DNA of 29,814 nt from JAGXFP01 sp046484585 (GTDB taxonomy: Bacteria > Desulfobacterota > Desulfobulbia > Desulfobulbales > JAGXFP01), in contig JAWOIQ010000043.1 in assembly GCA_046484585.1 (NCBI GenBank), positions 1 to 29,814 of the forward strand, in the 5' to 3' direction. A program made the translations under genes and the position numbers. Positions within the stretch are counted from its first letter, which is position 1; every line of letters starts with the position of its first letter. This document shows positions 7,000 to 15,782 of this stretch, one piece after another. Below the pieces are notes generated by a model that was given only the letters and a program-made list of their open reading frames with translations, did no database searches and was not told the origin of the DNA.

Positions 7000-8739
7000 A
7001 TGCAAACCAAGCAGCTTTCAGAAAAACAGACGATTAAGCGAATTTTCAAGACGGTCCGCCCCTACAAGGTGATGCTGGCCATCTCAATAATCAGCATGGC
7101 GCTGGTCGCTTCCCTGAGCGGCGCCCAGGCCTGGATGGTCAAGCCGCTGCTCGACAAGATCTTCTTCGAACAGGACCGAACCACCTTGAATCTGCTGCCC
7201 CTGGCTCTGGTGCTGATCTTCCTCTTCAAGGGTTTTTTCTACTATATTTACACGGTCTTTCTCGAAAAGGTTGGCCAGGGGGTGATCCGCGATCTCCGGG
7301 AACGGCTGTTCTCACACCTGCACTCGCTGCCCATCTCTTACTTTCACCAGACCCCGACCGGCGAGCTGATCTCCAGGGTGGTTTCCGATATAACCCTGAT
7401 CCAGTACGCCGTCTCCCAGGCCCTGGTCGGGATCATCAAGGATCTGCTCCAGGCCGTTTCGCTTTTGGGGGTGATTTTCTATATGAACTGGCAGCTCGCC
7501 TCGCTGTCGATGATCTTTCTGCCGACGGCGGTAATCCCGATCGTCATCTTCGGCCGCCTGCACCGGCGCTACAGCAACCAGGCCCAGCAGACCATGGCCA
7601 CCATTTCCAATATCCTTCACGAAACCATCGCCGGCAACCGCATCGTCAAGGCATTCTGCATGGAAAAATACGAGGCGGGGCGTTTTTCCACGGCAGTGCG
7701 ACGCCTGTTCGATGTCTTCGTCAGCGATGCCAAGGTCCGCAACTTTTCCCACGCCCTGATGGAGCTCATGGGCGGAGTCTTTGTGGCCTTCGTGATCTGG
7801 TACGGCGGCCATCAGGTTTTAAAGGGCAACTCCACCCCGGGCACCTTCTTCTCCTTCCTGACCGCCCTGGTGATGATCTACGAGCCGATCAAGAGCCTGA
7901 GCCGGGTGAACAGCACCGTTCAGCAGGGCATGGCCGCCGCTACCCGGGTTTTCAAGGTTCTAGACACCCCGCCGCAGATCACCGACCGGCCGGGCGCCAA
8001 AGCTCTCGCTCCCCTGCACGATGATATCTCGTTCCGGGATGTCTGCTTCTCCTACGACAACAGAACCCAGGTCCTGAACAATATCAATTTACGGGTCAAA
8101 CGGGGCGAATGTCTGGCCCTGGTCGGCACCAGCGGCGCCGGCAAGACTTCCCTGGTCAACCTGGTACCGCGCTTCTTCGAGGTCGACAGCGGCGAGGTCC
8201 AGATCGACGGCCGCGACATCAGAGACGCGACCCTCGCCTCGCTGCGCGGCCAGATCGCCATCGTCACCCAGCAGACCTTCCTGTTCAACGACACCATCCG
8301 CAACAATATCGCCTACGGGGACTCCGATCGTTCCGAAGAAGAGATTATCGAGGCAGCCAAGGCCGCCCATGCCCTGGATTTCATCAGGCAGCTGCCGGAC
8401 GGCTTCGAGACCGTGATCGGTGAATCGGGGGCGAAACTCTCGGGGGGGCAACAGCAAAGGGTATCGATCGCCCGAGCCCTTCTCAAGGATGCCCCGATTC
8501 TGATTTTAGACGAGGCGACCTCCTCCCTGGATACGGAATCGGAGCGTGAAGTCCAGAAGGCCCTGGAAAACCTAATGCGGGACCGGACCACCCTGGTCAT
8601 CGCCCACCGGCTCTCGACGATCCGCAACGCCGATCGGATCATCGTGATGCAGCAGGGCAGGATCGTCGAGGAAGGCGACCATGAGCAACTTCTTAAGAAA
8701 AAGGGCGTGTACGAAATGCTCCACGACATGCAGCGCTGA
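7000..8739 (+). CDS. msbA: Lipid A export ABC transporter, fused permease/ATPase (MsbA)
   Basis: This 579-residue half-transporter has an N-terminal six-helix membrane domain (about 20-320), including the YIYTVFLEKVGQGVIRDLRERLFSHL coupling region and SYFHQTPTGELISRV, typical of MsbA. The C-terminal ATPase has Walker A GTSGAGKT (376-383), the signature LSGGQ (480-484), Walker B ILILDE with D504/E505, and the H-loop histidine in VIAHRLSTIRN. As a homodimer MsbA flips lipid A-core from the inner to the outer leaflet of the inner membrane. It is placed tail-to-tail with the LPS core cluster, which supports the role. The start has a weak AAAGGCAG site. Confidence 0.95.
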   Translation: MQTKQLSEKQTIKRIFKTVRPYKVMLAISIISMALVASLSGAQAWMVKPLLDKIFFEQDRTTLNLLPLALVLIFLFKGFFYYIYTVFLEKVGQGVIRDLRERLFSHLHSLPISYFHQTPTGELISRVVSDITLIQYAVSQALVGIIKDLLQAVSLLGVIFYMNWQLASLSMIFLPTAVIPIVIFGRLHRRYSNQAQQTMATISNILHETIAGNRIVKAFCMEKYEAGRFSTAVRRLFDVFVSDAKVRNFSHALMELMGGVFVAFVIWYGGHQVLKGNSTPGTFFSFLTALVMIYEPIKSLSRVNSTVQQGMAAATRVFKVLDTPPQITDRPGAKALAPLHDDISFRDVCFSYDNRTQVLNNINLRVKRGECLALVGTSGAGKTSLVNLVPRFFEVDSGEVQIDGRDIRDATLASLRGQIAIVTQQTFLFNDTIRNNIAYGDSDRSEEEIIEAAKAAHALDFIRQLPDGFETVIGESGAKLSGGQQQRVSIARALLKDAPILILDEATSSLDTESEREVQKALENLMRDRTTLVIAHRLSTIRNADRIIVMQQGRIVEEGDHEQLLKKKGVYEMLHDMQR

Positions 8740-8795
8740 TTCCCGAGCCGCGGCTCATGAAACATCCCTGATTTGGCGATGGACTTTACCTTAAC

Positions 8796-8924
8796 CCTGA
8801 ATCCGTTATCGGGCGCCCCGCAGGGCGGCGGGGCAGATCGAGACGACTCAGTGGAAAAAACGGTTTTTAACGCAACAACAGGCAGATAAAGCAGAACCCA
8901 TCTAGAAGCCGTCACGGATTCAGG
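8796..8924. repeat. Inverted-repeat element with CCTGAATCCGT ends, copy 1
   Basis: A 129-bp segment begins CCTGAATCCGT and ends ACGGATTCAGG. It lies between the convergent msbA and O-antigen ligase genes. The same ends bound a 117-bp segment at 17239. No coding potential. Confidence 0.65.
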
Positions 8925-8943
8925 TTGACGGCAATCACTGCAA

Positions 8944-10170
8944 TCAAGCGGCAGGGTCATCTCTACTGTTATCTCCGGCCAGCATGGCGCCGCACCAGAG
9001 ATAAAGGAAACGCCCCTCGGCAAAGGTCGAGAAATGGGCGCTGAACATGCTGGTAGCGCACCAGGCCAGCAAGACGCCCAGGCCCATCAGCCGGTAGACC
9101 CTTGTGACCCGTTGCCGGAAAAAAGCGCCGATCAGCCAGAAAAAAACCGCCAGGCCCAGAATACCCTGTTCGGCGACAATCCGCATGAACTGGTTATGGG
9201 GATCGCCAACCGCTTGTCCCCGCCAGCCCGTCCGTCCCTCGACCTGACGCCGGTACGCTTCCATAAATCCGCCGGTACCGTAGCCGAACCAGGGTTTTTC
9301 CCGGATAATTTCCAGGGTGTTCTGCCACATGACCACCCTGAGCCCCATCGAAGTCAGTTCCTCGGATTGTTCATAATTTTTGATCTCGCTAAAGCCCTGC
9401 ATGATCCGCTGGCTGGCCACCGGCGAGAAAAAGAGCAGCAGGGCGAGCCCCAGCGGAATGCCCAGCCCCAGAAAGTAGCGGATTCTGCCCGGCGCCATGA
9501 CGAAAGAGGCAAAGGCGGCGAGGACCAGCAGGGCCAGATAGCCGCTGCGCCCAGGAGTTATGAAGAGCAGATTAGTGCAGACTGCCAGCCCGGCCACCGG
9601 CAGGAACCAGCGCCAGCCCCTGTTTTCCGGCTGCGGATAGCGGATCAGCATGGCGATGGCGAAAAAACTCACCGCAAACACCATGGCCTGGGTGGCATGA
9701 TTGATTATGGCGATTCCCACCGGATATTTATAGATTCTTATATCGCCGAACCAGCTCAGATACGACAAAACCGCCCCCAGGGATGTAAAAAGAATGAACC
9801 CCCAGACCAGGCGGTACTTCCATGCCTTGCTGTCGAAAACCGCCGCCGCCATCGGCAAGAGCAGCAATTTCCGCCAGCTGACCAGATTGCCCATGGTTTC
9901 GGGACCATCGGCAACGCTGTACAGAGCGGCGACGAGAAGAACCGCCCCCCAGGCCAGAGCTGCCTTGACCATAGGCTGCGCGATTGCCCGAAAAAGCCGG
10001 CCCCGCAACTCGGCGGAGAACAGAAATAACGGATAGACCAGCAGCTCCACTCCCACCGCCAGGCTGGTCGAAAAGAACAGCGCCAACAGCTCGGCCAGCA
10101 AAAGTCCCCGAGCTATCGGTAAGATCCATTCCTGCCCTCGGTGAATTATTGACCCGGTTGCGATTTTCAT
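8944..10170 (-). CDS. waaL: O-antigen ligase family membrane protein (WaaL/Wzy type)
   Basis: This 408-residue polytopic inner-membrane protein has about ten hydrophobic segments and the Wzy_C/O-antigen ligase signatures: ITPGRSGYLAL in the core membrane region, FGYGTGGFMEAY and the periplasmic-loop motif DPHNQFMRIVAEQGILGL, whose histidine is characteristic of WaaL. It would transfer undecaprenyl-linked O-polysaccharide to lipid A-core on the periplasmic side. Its ATG overlaps the GT25 stop codon by one base (TAATG at 10170), implying translational coupling. An O-antigen polymerase is the main alternative, but the position in a core cluster favours ligase. Confidence 0.85.
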   Translation of the reverse strand: MKIATGSIIHRGQEWILPIARGLLLAELLALFFSTSLAVGVELLVYPLFLFSAELRGRLFRAIAQPMVKAALAWGAVLLVAALYSVADGPETMGNLVSWRKLLLLPMAAAVFDSKAWKYRLVWGFILFTSLGAVLSYLSWFGDIRIYKYPVGIAIINHATQAMVFAVSFFAIAMLIRYPQPENRGWRWFLPVAGLAVCTNLLFITPGRSGYLALLVLAAFASFVMAPGRIRYFLGLGIPLGLALLLFFSPVASQRIMQGFSEIKNYEQSEELTSMGLRVVMWQNTLEIIREKPWFGYGTGGFMEAYRRQVEGRTGWRGQAVGDPHNQFMRIVAEQGILGLAVFFWLIGAFFRQRVTRVYRLMGLGVLLAWCATSMFSAHFSTFAEGRFLYLWCGAMLAGDNSRDDPAA

Positions 10171-10958
10171 TATTTTTTCCTATTGCCGTCGATGTCGAGT
10201 TTTTTTCTGAATTCGGGAGTCATCTTCCGGGGATCTACTCCGGTCAGGGGATATAAATACTTGCGGCGGAGCTTCTTAACGATCCAATTCACCTTCTCCT
10301 TCAATTCACCCCGGTCTTTCTCCTTGAGCATAGAGCTGAAACGGCCGGTGTGGGAGCCCTGACTGACCACCGTAGGCTCAACCCAGTAGATCGGTATATC
10401 GAGTTCACCGGTAATCTTAGTGATCAGGTGATCGGCCGGCAGTGAGAAGCCGTTAGCAGCGAGCCACTCAAGCATGCGGCCAGCCGTTTTTTTGGTCAGC
10501 CAATAGGAATCAGCCGCTCGAACCTGCTCGGCCCGGTAAAGCCGCCGGTTTTTTTTCAGTTTCGTCCAGGGCACATACATGGCGCAGCCGTCACCGAAAC
10601 AAAGGCAGCCCTCCTCCTTCCCTGAGTTGTGGAATTCCGCAATCGCCTGCTCAGCGATTTTTATGAACTTCTCACGATCAATCAAGACATCATCTTCAAA
10701 GACGAAACCGGCCTGATCAGGACCTGAAGCTATCTTCTCCCAGGCCGAAATATGTTTGAGACAGCAGGAAATTTCCGAATCGCGCAATAATCTCCCATAA
10801 AAACCGTATTTTTCAAGGACCTCATTGCCAAGCTCGGCGACGTCAAAGTCGAGAATCCACTTGACCGGTATTGAGAGCTTTGCAAACTGCGCGGCAATAC
10901 TCTTCTCCCGATCCTCATATCCTTCTTTTACATGCAGAACATAGCATGGATATTCCAT
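10170..10958 (-). CDS. Glycosyltransferase family 25 (LPS/LOS biosynthesis type)
   Basis: This 262-residue cytoplasmic protein matches the GT25 LOS-biosynthesis family: an early strand (PCYVLHVKEGYEDREKSI), then EISCCLKHISAWEKIA, the acidic nucleotide-sugar/metal motif GFVFEDDVLI (about 84-93), AADSYWLTKKTAGRML, PADHLI and EPTVVSQGS. Members such as LgtB/LpsA-type enzymes add sugars, often galactose, to the LPS outer core. The donor here is unknown. The last 60 residues are lysine/arginine-rich, which could aid membrane association. It is translationally coupled to the downstream O-antigen ligase. Confidence 0.88.
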   Translation of the reverse strand: MEYPCYVLHVKEGYEDREKSIAAQFAKLSIPVKWILDFDVAELGNEVLEKYGFYGRLLRDSEISCCLKHISAWEKIASGPDQAGFVFEDDVLIDREKFIKIAEQAIAEFHNSGKEEGCLCFGDGCAMYVPWTKLKKNRRLYRAEQVRAADSYWLTKKTAGRMLEWLAANGFSLPADHLITKITGELDIPIYWVEPTVVSQGSHTGRFSSMLKEKDRGELKEKVNWIVKKLRRKYLYPLTGVDPRKMTPEFRKKLDIDGNRKK

Positions 10959-11050
10959 GGCAAGACAACCTCTTCAGAAAATGATCCCGGCCAAATAAGC
11001 CTCATTCCATTTCTTAATATCCGCTCTTCCATTTCGCGCTCGCCGCGAGA

Positions 11051-11773
11051 TCAGTCACGACGCATGACGCAATCCATCTCGATGATTTGCAGAGTCGCCT
11101 TGTCCCTGGCAACAGGGTATAGCCCGGTCAGCTTAAAACCCAGCTCATGAAAACGAGTCAGGGATTCCAGATAATTCGGCATGCCCTGATATATGGGGAT
11201 CATCGAAATCTCGGACTGCATTCCCTTGAGATCTCCGATCACATTTGCCGCACCTTTCAGCACCTCAAGGTCATAGCCCTGCGTATCAAGCTTAAGAAAA
11301 ACATTCCGGCTCTCGGGGGCAAGACCCATTTCGGCAACGACATCGTCAAGACGTTCAACCCGGACCACTTCCCTCTCTACAGTGGCAAAAACTTCCGACC
11401 ACTTCTCTTTTGCAGAAGGGGCGACATCCAGGAAGGAAGAAAAATCGTCGGATTCCGGCACGGTGATGGTCATTTCCGCCTTACGGGGGCCCAAGGCGAA
11501 ATTATACGCCGACCAATGGCGATCATTCACGCTATGCCGCAAAAGACGGGCGTAACATCTCTGCACCGGCTCAAACGAGATTATTTCACCTTCATAGCCG
11601 AACTCCCGCAGCAAAAGTCCATACGCACCGTTGTTTCCGCCGACATCGAGAACCAGATCGATGTCCAGAGATTTAAACAACAGCTGCAGGTGGCTCTCAA
11701 TATTGGGTTGGTATTTGGAAATCCTGGCAAGATCGTAGCCAAACATTCCAACCAACTTACGTGGTATATTCAT
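11051..11773 (-). CDS. FkbM family SAM-dependent methyltransferase
   Basis: This 240-residue protein has the SAM-binding motif LVLDVGGNNGAYGLLLREFG (about 40-59), the acidic residue after strand 2 (IISFEPV) and the FkbM hallmark LKLDTQGYDLEVLKGA near 170. FkbM-family enzymes methylate hydroxyls of sugars and natural products. Inside an LPS cluster it probably O-methylates a core or O-antigen sugar (inference). AAGGAG precedes the ATG at suitable spacing. It is 92 bp upstream of the GT25 gene on the same strand and separated from the GT4 gene by an oppositely oriented kinase-like gene. Confidence 0.88.
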   Translation of the reverse strand: MNIPRKLVGMFGYDLARISKYQPNIESHLQLLFKSLDIDLVLDVGGNNGAYGLLLREFGYEGEIISFEPVQRCYARLLRHSVNDRHWSAYNFALGPRKAEMTITVPESDDFSSFLDVAPSAKEKWSEVFATVEREVVRVERLDDVVAEMGLAPESRNVFLKLDTQGYDLEVLKGAANVIGDLKGMQSEISMIPIYQGMPNYLESLTRFHELGFKLTGLYPVARDKATLQIIEMDCVMRRD

Positions 11774-12004
11774 ATTGCGCTGCTCCTTGCATCCTCAGAG
11801 ATTATTCTTCCGGCAGGAAGGCTTCAGATTCCGCCCCCGATCGCCAAGCTTGGCAGGGAGATTGAGGATCATTAAACCGATCTTCATACCCGTATTTTCC
11901 GCGGAAACCTTGAAATATACCGTAACATCCTTGACATTGCCAGTCTCTTTGAGCATATTCGGTGAGATTCGCCGCCGTGGTCAAACACCTGTTCACCAAA
12001 AAAT

Positions 12005-12041
12005 CGGCAGCATCCATGCTGCCGGCAGGCGCGGCCTTTTT
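12005..12041 (+). promoter_or_regulatory. Hairpin plus T run in the leader of the YrbL-like gene
   Basis: CGGCAGC and GCTGCCG form a stem around ATCCAT, and a GC-rich stretch then runs into TTTTT (12037-12041), 18 bases before the start codon. This could be an attenuator or a chance structure. No leader peptide was identified. Confidence 0.3.
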
Positions 12042-12058
12042 AACCATCCGGGATAGTC

Positions 12059-12637
12059 ATGATAACCAGCGCAGACATCGAAAAACACTTCGCCGCCGAT
12101 GCCGAACTGCTAAGCACCGGCTATCGGCGGGAAGTCTTCCTGTTCCGGAATTTGGTGGTAAAGCGCATCTACCGCGGCTACAAACGCGCCAAGGATCTGA
12201 ACTATCACGAGTTGCGCAACTACAAAAAGATCAGCGCCAAGCTTCCCGAAGAGCTTAAGATCAACTTCCAGACCGTATATCAGGTATTGGAGGCAGGTGG
12301 GCAGACCTATCTCATTACCGAAGCGATCCTCGACGACAACGGAAAGCCTTCCAAGAGCATAGAAGATTTAGGAGCGCTGCAAGACCGTGAATTCTGGGAA
12401 CGATTGGAAGGGGTCGTCAGCTTCCTGGCCGAAGCGGATCTCTGCCTTACCGATATTCACCGCAAAAACGTGCTGGTCCGCAAAAAAGAAGGGCAGCTCA
12501 TCCCTGTTATTGTGGACTATAAGACCATGGGCAAGGACTTCGCCCCCTGGCAAATCGAATTGTTTTTCCGAATCGGACGAGTCGGCAAGATGTACAGGAA
12601 GTATAGCAGAATGAAAAGAGAATTCATGGCTGTTTGA
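12059..12637 (+). CDS. YrbL-like small kinase-fold protein
   Basis: This 192-residue cytoplasmic protein resembles the YrbL/PhoP-regulated family and LPS-core kinases. It has a nucleotide-lobe lysine region (FRNLVVKRIYRGYKRAK), a hinge-like YLITEAILDDNG, the catalytic-loop-like LTDIHRKNVLV (aspartate-x-x-x-x-asparagine) and the metal-site-like VIVDYKTMG. These make a protein-kinase-like fold plausible; activity is inference. It stands alone on the plus strand within a minus-strand LPS cluster, so it has its own promoter. The ATG at 12059 has only a weak upstream purine stretch. A role in phosphorylating core sugars, as WaaP/WaaY do, is possible but not shown. Confidence 0.75.
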   Translation: MITSADIEKHFAADAELLSTGYRREVFLFRNLVVKRIYRGYKRAKDLNYHELRNYKKISAKLPEELKINFQTVYQVLEAGGQTYLITEAILDDNGKPSKSIEDLGALQDREFWERLEGVVSFLAEADLCLTDIHRKNVLVRKKEGQLIPVIVDYKTMGKDFAPWQIELFFRIGRVGKMYRKYSRMKREFMAV

Positions 12638-12694
12638 TTTCGACCTGCCGAAATTGTTTATCTCCGGGGATTTCCTCTTTCCGAAAGCACTACC

Positions 12695-13843
12695 TTAAAA
12701 ACGATTGGCGAACATCTCCCTGAAAAGCCGCTCGTATTTATCGGTCTGTATGTCCCAGGAATAGGCCTCCGCTTTTCTTCGGGCCGCGGCGCCAACCCGC
12801 TGCCGGAAACCGTGATCGGATAACTCAGCAAGGAAGCGTGCCAACTGTTCCGAATCGTCAAAAACAAATCCGTCTTCACCGGTGTTGATCAGCGGCGCAA
12901 CCCCGCACTCCCGGCTTACCAGAACCGGAAGCCCGGCAGCCATCCCTTCCAGAACGGTCATCCCGAATGCTTCCGAACGGGACGGCAGCACTACCACATC
13001 GGCGGCAGCGTAATACCTGCCGACATCTCCTTCAATCAGGCCGGCAAAATGAACCCGGTCATCCAGGCCTAATCCAGCTGCCAGGTCATGGAAAAAGGAT
13101 AGATTGTCTCCCCTGCCGAGCACCAGAAGCCTCATCCCGGGCGCGATGGCAGGGATCAAGCGATCAAGCCCCTTGCGCTTGAACTCCGAACCGACAAAAA
13201 GAATCAGCAGCTCGTCATCATCAACGCCGAACCGTTGGCGGATCACTGTCCTTTCAGCCGCAATTCTAACGGGATTAAACTGATCCAGATCAACTCCGGG
13301 TTCGATCACCGTCACTCCGTCGTGCCTTTCGTAAAAACGGATACCGTCTTGACGAATCGCTTCCGAAACCGCCACCAATTGCGGAGTTTCCATCTGTTTT
13401 TGTTCCAGCAGCAGGTAAACCCAACTCCGGTAACTCAGCCAGGTCTGATCTAGGCGCCGGAAAAAAGGATAATTTCTCAGGCCGCCTTTGAACGAAAAGG
13501 TGTGAATGGTCAGTACATCCTGGCAATAAGCCCTTTCATGGGAATGGATAATATCAAAGCGCCCCGCGGCAGGCAGCTGTTTTGCGCAGTCACGGGCAAA
13601 GGCCAGACAACTCAGCGCGCTGGAAAACCGCCACCGAACGGGAAGGCGATGAATAACCATCCCATCGGTCAACTCCTGATCAAACTCCCGGCAGAAAAGA
13701 TGGATCTCATGACCACGGTCCCGCAGCCGCCTCGTCACCTCAACCGCATAACGTTCCTTCCCGCCAGAAGTAACAAAACGCCGGATCAGCACCGCGATCT
13801 TTAATTTTTTTTTCAAGGTTACATCGCCCATTTCCACTTCCAT
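12695..13843 (-). CDS. Glycosyltransferase family 4 (WaaG-like)
   Basis: This 382-residue GT-B protein has an N-terminal acceptor domain with VTSGGKERYAVEVTRRLRDRGHEIHLFCR and FDIIHSHERAYCQDVLTIH, then a C-terminal donor domain with LFVGSEFKRKGLDRLIPAI and the E-x7-E motif (SEAFGMTVLEGMAAGLPVL). These match GT4 enzymes such as WaaG, which adds the first outer-core hexose to LPS. Donor and acceptor are not determined. Two starts are possible: ATG 13843, or ATG 13831 four codons later; the upstream purine-rich sequence does not decide. It is downstream of the heptosyltransferase on the same strand, separated by 383 bp that hold an IS66-like miniature element. Confidence 0.9.
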   Translation of the reverse strand: MEVEMGDVTLKKKLKIAVLIRRFVTSGGKERYAVEVTRRLRDRGHEIHLFCREFDQELTDGMVIHRLPVRWRFSSALSCLAFARDCAKQLPAAGRFDIIHSHERAYCQDVLTIHTFSFKGGLRNYPFFRRLDQTWLSYRSWVYLLLEQKQMETPQLVAVSEAIRQDGIRFYERHDGVTVIEPGVDLDQFNPVRIAAERTVIRQRFGVDDDELLILFVGSEFKRKGLDRLIPAIAPGMRLLVLGRGDNLSFFHDLAAGLGLDDRVHFAGLIEGDVGRYYAAADVVVLPSRSEAFGMTVLEGMAAGLPVLVSRECGVAPLINTGEDGFVFDDSEQLARFLAELSDHGFRQRVGAAARRKAEAYSWDIQTDKYERLFREMFANRF

Positions 13844-14018
13844 TTCATGCCCTTCGCCACACGGCGGTTACCATCTCCACGCTGACTCACCGCATGGATC
13901 CACGATTGGCCGTAGGATTCTTCTTCAGACAAGGAGGATTATCCGCACCTTTGTGCCTGGTGATTATGATTGTTCGAAATCGCCGCCATCTATTTAGCCG
14001 TTGATAAATAACTCAGCC

Positions 14019-14190
14019 GGGAAATCGTAACCGTTCACCGTGGCGGTCGCCAAAGTATCCAAAACCGCCGGACTGTAACCGTTCAGCAGTGGTGCAGATT
14101 TGGACAAGCGGACCGGCGCCGCGTACCTCGTGTACGTAAGCCGGGCCGATCGTCCGAAGATGCGGTGCTGCTGAACGGTTACGGGAATTC
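14019..14190. mobile_element. IS66-like miniature element, copy B, 156 bp
   Basis: The element core is 14027-14182. It starts GTAACCGTTCA and ends TGAACGGTTAC, giving perfect 11-bp terminal inverted repeats. A second, internal direct copy (TGTAACCGTTCAGCAG) starts at 14075 and opens a long imperfect palindrome whose apex is GTAC-CTCGT-GTAC. Flanking 8-bp repeats GGGAAATC (14019-14026) and GGGAATTC (14183-14190) differ at one base. There is no transposase, so mobility would be in trans. The remainder of the 383-bp spacer (13844-14018, 14191-14226) shows no gene. Confidence 0.8.
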
Positions 14191-14226
14191 CGCGTGTCCA
14201 GTGAGAGATGTAGGCTGCTCCCCGCT

Positions 14227-15288
14227 CTACACCCGTTGATCCCGCCCCAGAATTTCATTAACCGCCGCGACCACCTGCGCCACCGAAATCGCCCGCATGC
14301 ACTCGGAATTTTTCGGGCAGTTTCTTTTCAGACAGGGACTGCAATCCAAGTCGGCCCGCAGGACCAGATGTTGATCACCCCAGGGACCGGTCCGCCAGGG
14401 CGCGGTGGACCCGAAAATCGCCACCAGCGGGGTGCCGACGGCGGCGGCAATATGCATCGGCCCGGTATCGGTCGAAACCACCACATCAGCCTCCTGGTAG
14501 AGGGCGGCCAGGGACATCAGGGAGGTTTCCCCGGCCAGATTAACCGCCCGGCCTTTCATGGAGCTTATGATTCGGTCGATTTCGTCGCGATCCGCCGGGC
14601 TGCCGGTGAAAACCACCACACAGCCCCGCTCCAGCAGATGATCGCCAACCTCGGCGAATCGCTCACTGAACCAGAGTTTGGTGGGCCAGCGAGCCACAGG
14701 ATTTATGGCGACAATAGTTTTTTGCCGGTCGATCCCGTGAACGGCAAGAAGTTTTTCCACCTCGGCCCGGTCTCTTTCGGTAATCGGCAGATCGAAGACA
14801 ATCTCTTCGGTTTCGATCCCTGCCGCCTTCAATAAAGCCATCTCCCGCCGCAAGGCATGGGTGTCCATCGGTACCGGCGCAATCCTTTCATTTAAAAAGA
14901 TATAGCTGCACTCGGCGTGTTCCATGCCCCGGCCAAAGCCGATTTTGCGGTCAGCATCGGCCAGCCAGACCCAGACGCCGCTTTTGAGAAGTCCCTGGAA
15001 ATCGAAGAGCAGATCATAGCGGGTGCTGCGCAGATCCCGGATAAACCTCCAGATTTCCCGCCAGGCCTTGATGAAACCGGCGCCGCCACGCATCTCGGCT
15101 GCCCAATGCTTGCGGCGGGAGACCAGGACCCGGTCCAGAGCCCGATGGCCTTTGACGAGGTCAGCCGCCGCCTCCTCGACCAGCCAGGTTATTTTTGCGC
15201 CGGGATAATGTTTCCGCAGAGCGTTCAAAACGGGCAGGGTATGAGTAACATCGCCGATGGCGCTGGTTTTGACTATCAGAATATTCAT
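14227..15288 (-). CDS. waaC: Lipopolysaccharide heptosyltransferase I-like (GT9)
   Basis: This 353-residue GT-B enzyme belongs to the GT9 family. The N-terminus ILIVKTSAIGDVTHTLPVLNALR is the WaaC-type acceptor-domain signature, including the catalytic-type aspartate. The C-terminal domain carries INPVARWPTKLWF and DVVVSTDTGPMHIAAAVGTPLVAIFGST, the ADP-heptose-binding region, and the closing CPKNSECMRAISVAQV seen in family members. It would add the first L-glycero-D-manno-heptose to Kdo2-lipid A at the cytoplasmic face. The heptose-7-phosphate kinase gene starting at 29724 fits this pathway. WaaF or another GT9 member is the alternative. Confidence 0.88.
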   Translation of the reverse strand: MNILIVKTSAIGDVTHTLPVLNALRKHYPGAKITWLVEEAAADLVKGHRALDRVLVSRRKHWAAEMRGGAGFIKAWREIWRFIRDLRSTRYDLLFDFQGLLKSGVWVWLADADRKIGFGRGMEHAECSYIFLNERIAPVPMDTHALRREMALLKAAGIETEEIVFDLPITERDRAEVEKLLAVHGIDRQKTIVAINPVARWPTKLWFSERFAEVGDHLLERGCVVVFTGSPADRDEIDRIISSMKGRAVNLAGETSLMSLAALYQEADVVVSTDTGPMHIAAAVGTPLVAIFGSTAPWRTGPWGDQHLVLRADLDCSPCLKRNCPKNSECMRAISVAQVVAAVNEILGRDQRV

Positions 15289-15782
15289 AGATTAATAATG
15301 TCGTCGGCAGGCATAGCCTGGTAAAAACAATCTCGGCCCATGCGACAAAACTCCACCTGAATCCGGAGGTACTAAGGGACTCGGAAATTATTGATATACC
15401 GGTTTACCACGCATCGAAAAGTCCGTCATGCCGGCAGGTTTTAAGCCGGAATCCAGATATATACTGGATGCCGGCTTAAAACCTGCCGGCATGACGACAA
15501 AGATAAAGCTGAGTTGGGTTGCTTACCGGCCCAAACGAAACTTATGCCCTTTTGCGGTAATAAACGGTACTTTTATATTTCCATGTCCCTTAAAAAGCAT
15601 TTAAACAGAAAAATCTCCCATCTAACATCGCGACCATCTTAGCCTTTGCACCGCACCGGTGCAACAAACATTGGCCGCTTTCCGATTTATTCTCGATGAA
15701 AGCTGCCCTCCTGTTGCATTATAGGGTTCAGAGTTTTATGTTCGGAAGTAAGACCAAAGAACCATGCCGAGTCGGTGTGCTA
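15289..15782. other. Gene-poor spacer upstream of waaC
   Basis: No supported gene lies between waaC (minus) and the IS66-like element. A CCTGAATCCGG sequence at 15356 resembles one end of the CTGAATCCGT repeat family, and a long palindrome lies at 15424-15496. The remainder is AT-rich and presumably carries the waaC promoter, which I could not place. Confidence 0.5.
15424..15496. repeat. 73-bp near-perfect palindrome (CGTCATGCCGGCAGG type)
   Basis: The left arm starting CGTCATGCCGGCAGG is repeated inverted at the right with one mismatch over about 33 bp, around a 7-nt AT loop (ATATATA). Such CATGCCGG...AATCCAG palindromes are common dispersed intergenic repeats in proteobacteria. A transcript would form a very stable hairpin. 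Confidence 0.85.
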
